Of a stretch of 64,000 nucleotides of DNA, positions 60,098 through 64,000 are shown in pieces. This DNA comes from Scylla paramamosain. Lineage: Eukaryota; Arthropoda; Malacostraca; Decapoda; Portunidae. The translations under genes were made by a program, and so were the position numbers. The first letter of the stretch is position 1, and each line of letters begins with the position of its first letter. Under the pieces are notes generated by a model that was not told the DNA's origin, made no database searches, and saw only the letters and a program-made list of their open reading frames with translations. The DNA lies in assembly GCF_035594125.1 (NCBI RefSeq), contig NC_087171.1, positions 11,884,267-11,948,266 on the forward strand, in the 5' to 3' direction.

Positions 60098-60163
<66 letters not shown>
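60098..60163. repeat. (ACT)n microsatellite
   Basis: About 66 bp, 22 units. Confidence 0.96.
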
Positions 60164-60165
<2 letters not shown>

Positions 60166-60403
60166 CACCACTATTACTACTGTGGATATTCATGTAGCCA
60201 AAGATTCTTCAGCCCTACCCAGTCCTCGTGTATCTACTGCGCTCCTGGTACGTTTCTTGTGCCCCTCACAGAGCACAGAGGTGGTAGAGGAGGTGGTACC
60301 GTGGGCCAGGCCAGGGTGACGAGGTGTGCTAGGTGTGAGTGGCTGGTCTCTGGCGACGGCAAAATCTGAAACCTCTATACTATTGTCAGCAAACAATACC
60401 ACC

Positions 60404-60406
<3 letters not shown>

Positions 60407-60488
<82 letters not shown>
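60407..60488. repeat. (TC)n microsatellite, inverted to the next tract
   Basis: About 82 bp, 73 bp before a complementary (AG)n. Confidence 0.97.
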
Positions 60489-60491
<3 letters not shown>

Positions 60492-60556
60492 AAATGTTCA
60501 TGTAATTTGATTTAGGAAAGATTTGTAATAGAAAATTATCAGAAACCATTTCACGT

Positions 60557-60561
<5 letters not shown>

Positions 60562-60642
<81 letters not shown>
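60562..60642. repeat. (AG)n microsatellite
   Basis: About 81 bp, of nearly equal length to its inverted partner at 60407-60488. Confidence 0.97.
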
Positions 60643-60644
<2 letters not shown>

Positions 60645-60997
60645 CATAGCTTATCTCATGGTAACATTGATGAAGCAGCTAGAAAGTCCATCGAAATACA
60701 AAAAAATAAATAAAAATATGACGTTAATGCTATCACATTGAAATATCTCTTACTGTCCTCCCACATTGAACCAAGAAAGAAAAGCCCATTAAAAAAAAAA
60801 ACTATAGAGTATGTAGAGTACGTGCATCATTTTATTGTGATTGCTTTCCAAGTTAATTATGCAAATCCTCTTTTTATGTTTTTCTGCGTGGTAGTTTGCG
60901 GCGCAGTGAAAGTTTCAGTAAGGAACCGATCCTTCTTCTCCCCTTGAACAGCTGAGGGTACATTCTTTACAGTGTATGGTGCCCTTGTGACTAAGGC

Positions 60998-61052
60998 TGG
61001 TGGTGGTGCTGGTGGTGGTCGTGGTCGTGGTGGTGGTGGTGGTGGTGTCGTT
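60998..61052. repeat. (GGT)n, interrupted
   Basis: GGT units with GCT and CGT breaks. Confidence 0.9.
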
Positions 61053-61110
61053 AATTGTAATGAGTAGCATTGTGTGTAGTAACATTAGTAGTACTGGTTG
61101 TAATGGTTCT

Positions 61111-61195
61111 TGTAGTAGTAGTAGTAGTAGTAGTAGTAGTAAATAGTAGTAGTAGTAGTAGTAGTAGTAAATAGTAGTAGTAGTAGTAGTAGTAA
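61111..61195. repeat. (AGT)n with regularly spaced AAA breaks
   Basis: Three AGT blocks are separated by the same AGTAAAT interruption, at 61141 and 61169. This gives a higher-order unit of about 28 bp. Confidence 0.9.
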
Positions 61196-61229
61196 AAAGA
61201 GGAGGAGGAAAAGTTATGTTCGTGATAAT

Positions 61230-61386
61230 AGTAGTAACTAGTAGTAGTAATAGTAGTAGTAGTTATTGTTGTTGTTGTTGTTGTTGTTGTAAAAATAGGA
61301 TTGGAAGTAGTATTCTAGTAGTAGTAGTAGTTGTAGTAGTAGTAGTAGTAGTAGTAGTAACACCACCACCACCACCACCACCACCA
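61230..61386. repeat. (AGT)n, (GTT)n, (AGT)n, (CAC)n cluster
   Basis: AGT runs at about 61230-61262 and 61313-61359, (GTT)n at 61266-61290, and (CAC)n at 61360-61385. Confidence 0.9.
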
Positions 61387-61680
61387 TGTCAACTCAAACA
61401 CTCAAACACATACCTGCATTATTCGAACACTCGTTATTTACCTTTCCTTGCGGCCAGTTGACGTGTTCCTGTCGGCGGTGCTTCCTTAGAAACAGTTATT
61501 GTTGCTGTTCCTGTCCCTGTTGTTATTCTTGGTCTTGCTGTTGATGGTGGCGGTGGTTGTGTCACGTGTTGTTCGTCTATTCACACGAAAGTTTGTTTGT
61601 TTGTTTTTTTTTTTTTTTTTTGTCCCTCTTATCTTACTAGTCACTCTACCTTTCACTTCCTCCTTAATCTCCCTTGTTAC

Positions 61681-61711
<31 letters not shown>
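61681..61711. repeat. (GTT)n microsatellite
   Basis: About 31 bp. Confidence 0.93.
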
Positions 61712-61796
61712 CGCCTTCGTCGCCGTCGTCTTTTCCCAGCGACGCTATATGACCTCGTTTTCGTGGCGCCTTGGTTCAATAGATCAATAAATCAAT

Positions 61797-62150
61797 TCTT
61801 CTTCTTTTTCTTTTTCTTTTTCTTTTTCTTTTTCTTTTTCTTCTTCTTCTTCTTCTTCTTCTTCTTCTTCTTCTTCTTCTTCTTCTTCTTCTTCTTCTTC
61901 TTCTTCTTCTTCTTCTTCTTCTTCTTCTTCTTCTTCTTCTTCTTCTTCTTCTTCTTCTTCTTCTTCTTCTTCTTCTTCTTCTTCTTCTTCTTCTTCTTCT
62001 TCTTCTTCTTCTTCTTCTTCTTCTTCTTCTTCTTCTTCTTCTTCTTCTTCTTCTTCTTCTTCTTCTTCTTCTTCTTCTTCTTCTTCTTCTTCTTCTTCTT
62101 CTTCTTCTTCTTCTTCTTCTTCTTCTTCTTCTTCTTCTTCTTCTTCTTCT
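61797..62150. repeat. (CTTTTT)n then (CTT)n, longest tract in the window
   Basis: About seven CTTTTT units lead into about 310 bp of pure (CTT)n (61840-62150, over 100 units). This yields an all-Phe frame on one strand and Glu, Arg or Lys repeats on the other. Confidence 0.97.
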
Positions 62151-62186
62151 ACTGTTTCTGATTTTTGCTTCTAATTATTCTTCTAC

Positions 62187-62264
62187 TCTCCTCCTCCTCC
62201 TCCTCCTCCTCCTCCTCCTCCTCCTCCTCCTCCTCCTCCTCCTCCTCCTCCTCCTCCTCCTCCC
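62187..62264. repeat. (CTC)n microsatellite
   Basis: About 78 bp, 26 units, 36 bp after the (CTT)n. Confidence 0.96.
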
Positions 62265-62470
62265 TGCAGCGCTCCCGACTCTTTCTGGCACACATTCCCT
62301 CTCCCTCCTTTCCCCTCCTTCCCTCCCTTCGTATCTCCCACAGAGGTGGGCCACGCCTCCCTCCCACCATCTGCAGATTTCCCTTCACCTGACGTCCATC
62401 CCCTCCCGTTAACCTTTACCTGGGAAGGAAAGTTGGGGCAGGTATGCTGGTAGTAAGAGTGGGGGGATGG

Positions 62471-62505
62471 TAGGAGGGAGGGAGGGAGGGAAGGGAGGGA
62501 GGTAG
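62471..62505. repeat. (GGGA)n
   Basis: Short GGGA array with one extra A. Confidence 0.88.
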
Positions 62506-63203
62506 GAGAGAAAGGGACAGGTTAAGAGGTTATGTTTACCTTTATGATGTTTCTAAGTTTTTTTTTTTTCCTCTTTTTTTCTTGTTAGTGGCCAGGTTAC
62601 TTGATTAGAAGCAGCATTTGTTCACACACAAGAAACGTAAAGGAAGAACAAGTAGCAGATGATATGTTGGTCCTGACGAGGATGCGTTATGAGCTACACT
62701 ATCTAATCCGAAGTAATGGACGCAGGATTGATTGTAAAGGGATCGAATAACCCTCCCCTGACGCCTTTATCTTCCCTTCATTACTTTATTGCACGGCATC
62801 ACCTGGCTTTTTTTTTTTTCCGAGGCGCCAGAAGTCAGTCAGTCAGTATTCATTCTTTCATTGGTAACTGTTTGTATGCACCTTTCACTTTTCCTTACAG
62901 CTGTGGTCGTCCTTTGTCAGCATTCAGAGCTCTGTGGAAAATGCTTGAGTTGACGTGCAGGAAGTAGAGCGAATGGGAGGTTGCTTTTGTGTTTTTTTTT
63001 TAAGTTACATAAATGTTCAAGAGACTATGGTGCAAAAGTGAATGTCAAAGTTGTGATTATGGAAGTATGAACCAACTAATTATTAGCTATTCATCTGTCC
63101 CATCACTACATTCATTGACTGCAAAATACTTTTCTTCTAGCTAAGTAACACTAACTCACGCAAACCTCACGCTGAACAGTCACGTGTTTCTCTCCCTCTA
63201 CAG
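62506..63203. other. No gene assigned; isolated acceptor-like site
   Basis: A pyrimidine tract with TTCCTTACAG ends at 62900. No clear donor follows, so no exon is called. Confidence 0.4.
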
Positions 63204-63311
63204 GTGTGTGCGAGTTTTGCCCCTCCCTGCCGCCGCCACCGACCGCGCCAACGCACCCCCACCTGCCCCTCACATCTCTACAGCACAACAAGCTAACGTA
63301 AACTCCAACAG
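63204..63311 (+). CDS. Candidate internal exon, unknown gene
   Basis: A pyrimidine-rich tract ending TCTCCCTCTACAG lies directly before 63204, and the exon ends AACAG/GTGAGT at 63311-63312. Both are close to consensus splice sites. The 108-bp interval is open in one frame that uses the first base to complete a codon. It reads as a Pro/Ala-rich peptide beginning CVRVLPLPAAATDRA and ending AQQANVNSN. Length is a multiple of three. No family is recognised. It may be a 5' UTR exon: joining it to the next candidate exon at 63548 in this phase gives a stop at 63620. Confidence 0.35.
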
Positions 63312-63446
63312 GTGAGTACTCAATGCCTAGGTGACTTTCTGCTGTCTGTTTTCTCTCCTCTTCTTAGCGTGCGCATTTGTTCTTCACTCTGACCTCTGTC
63401 AAGTATGAACCAAATGTATTTTCCTCTTTCTTAATCACCTGCTGTC

Positions 63447-63447
<1 letters not shown>

Positions 63448-63488
<41 letters not shown>
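63448..63488. repeat. (AC)n microsatellite
   Basis: About 41 bp, between the two candidate exons. Confidence 0.96.
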
Positions 63489-63489
<1 letters not shown>

Positions 63490-63547
63490 CAATACCTTTC
63501 CCTCCCCATCTCCCGCCTCCCTTCTCTCCCTCCCTTTCTCCCTGCAG

Positions 63548-63725
63548 CAGATCCAGTCCTCACCTTACCTCCTCACCTCCTCTGCGACCTCTAAGCGCCC
63601 TTACTCTTTATCGTCAGTGATCAGGATAGAGCGAGGGGCCAGTGAGGAGGAAGGAGGGAAGGATGAGGGAGAGGAAGTGAGAGACGGGGAGAGGGAGAAG
63701 GAAATGAAAAGACTCAGGCAAGCAG
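63548..63725 (+). CDS. Candidate downstream exon, unknown gene
   Basis: The acceptor TCTCCCTGCAGCAG is a tandem NAGNAG site, so the exon may begin at 63548 or 63551. The interval is open in the frame reading QIQSSPYLLTSSATSKRPYS and then a charged tail rich in Glu, Lys and Arg. The donor at its end (AAGCAG/GTTTAT) is weak. The frame does not match the phase of the exon at 63204. It could be a terminal exon in another phase, part of a UTR, or chance. Confidence 0.22.
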
Positions 63726-63802
63726 GTTTATGTTAGCTAAGGGAGGTATGTCAGTAAACCTGATTCGTGCAGTGAGGAAATACCTGGAATATAATTAAAG
63801 GT

Positions 63803-63944
<142 letters not shown>

Positions 63945-64000
63945 GTGTTCATATGGGTGGAGTGAAGTGACCAGCAATACCAGGAAGACAGTCATTTCCC

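Noticed and set aside
61111..61386. Spaced triplet blocks considered as a CRISPR-like array
   Set aside because: The blocks are low-complexity triplets, the spacers are not unique, and the genome is eukaryotic.
61499..62161. 220-codon frame ending in poly-Phe
   Set aside because: It is the translation of (CTT)n; the opposite strand gives poly-Glu, Arg and Lys equally well.

Overview
This is eukaryotic nuclear DNA with no dense gene set. No protein-coding gene can be read across it. Its main features are very long, nearly pure simple-sequence tracts: (GA/CT)n most often, then (CA/GT)n, (TA)n, (TTC)n, (CTC)n, (TTA)n and (GTA)n. By hand tally the listed tracts cover about 7-8 kb, or roughly 12 percent. 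Most long open frames are translations of these tracts (RERERE, SLSLSL, HTHTHT, VCVCVC) and are not genes. This microsatellite load, the small interspersed elements and the retrotransposon tails look like a decapod crustacean (crab, shrimp or crayfish) genome. That assignment is inference from composition and remembered repeat families, not from a marker gene.

Layout. 1-7 kb: dense CT/GA tracts, with five long ones between 4.5 and 5.6 kb. 7.2-7.4 kb: a 198-bp element with TTAACCC-type inverted ends. 7.8-9.8 kb: a purine-rich, then pyrimidine-rich, then purine-rich block. 11.46-12.24 kb, minus strand: a decayed PIF/Harbinger (HARBI1-like) transposase with one frameshift and no C-terminal catalytic part; hairpins and short repeats lie just upstream of its start. 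13.5-22.1 kb: several 150-210-bp inverted-end elements and two LINE 3' fragments. 22-30 kb: mostly featureless, with long CA/CT tracts. 30.0-30.3 kb: a further LINE 3' end. 40.5-41.2 kb: a 175-bp (TA)n followed by a 485-bp hAT-like non-autonomous element with a near-perfect 8-bp target duplication. 45.9 kb: an intact tRNA-Gly(CCC), the only gene called with high confidence. 52.5-52.8 kb: an inverted repeat whose arms combine about 48 bp of unique DNA with CA/GT tracts. 54.0-54.4 kb: a diverged tandem duplication in which only one copy carries a long GA tract. 61.8-62.3 kb: about 310 bp of (TTC)n followed by (CTC)n.

Three possible exons of unknown genes are proposed from splice signals and open frames: 47.99-48.18 kb plus, 49.68-49.86 kb minus, and 63.20-63.31 kb plus with a possible partner at 63.55-63.73 kb. 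All are tentative.

Nothing here looks like a multi-gene system. The most useful observations are the two small inverted-end repeat families (about seven and four copies), the hAT-like element with a duplicated terminus, the CA/GT-armed inverted repeat and the tandem duplication that records microsatellite growth.
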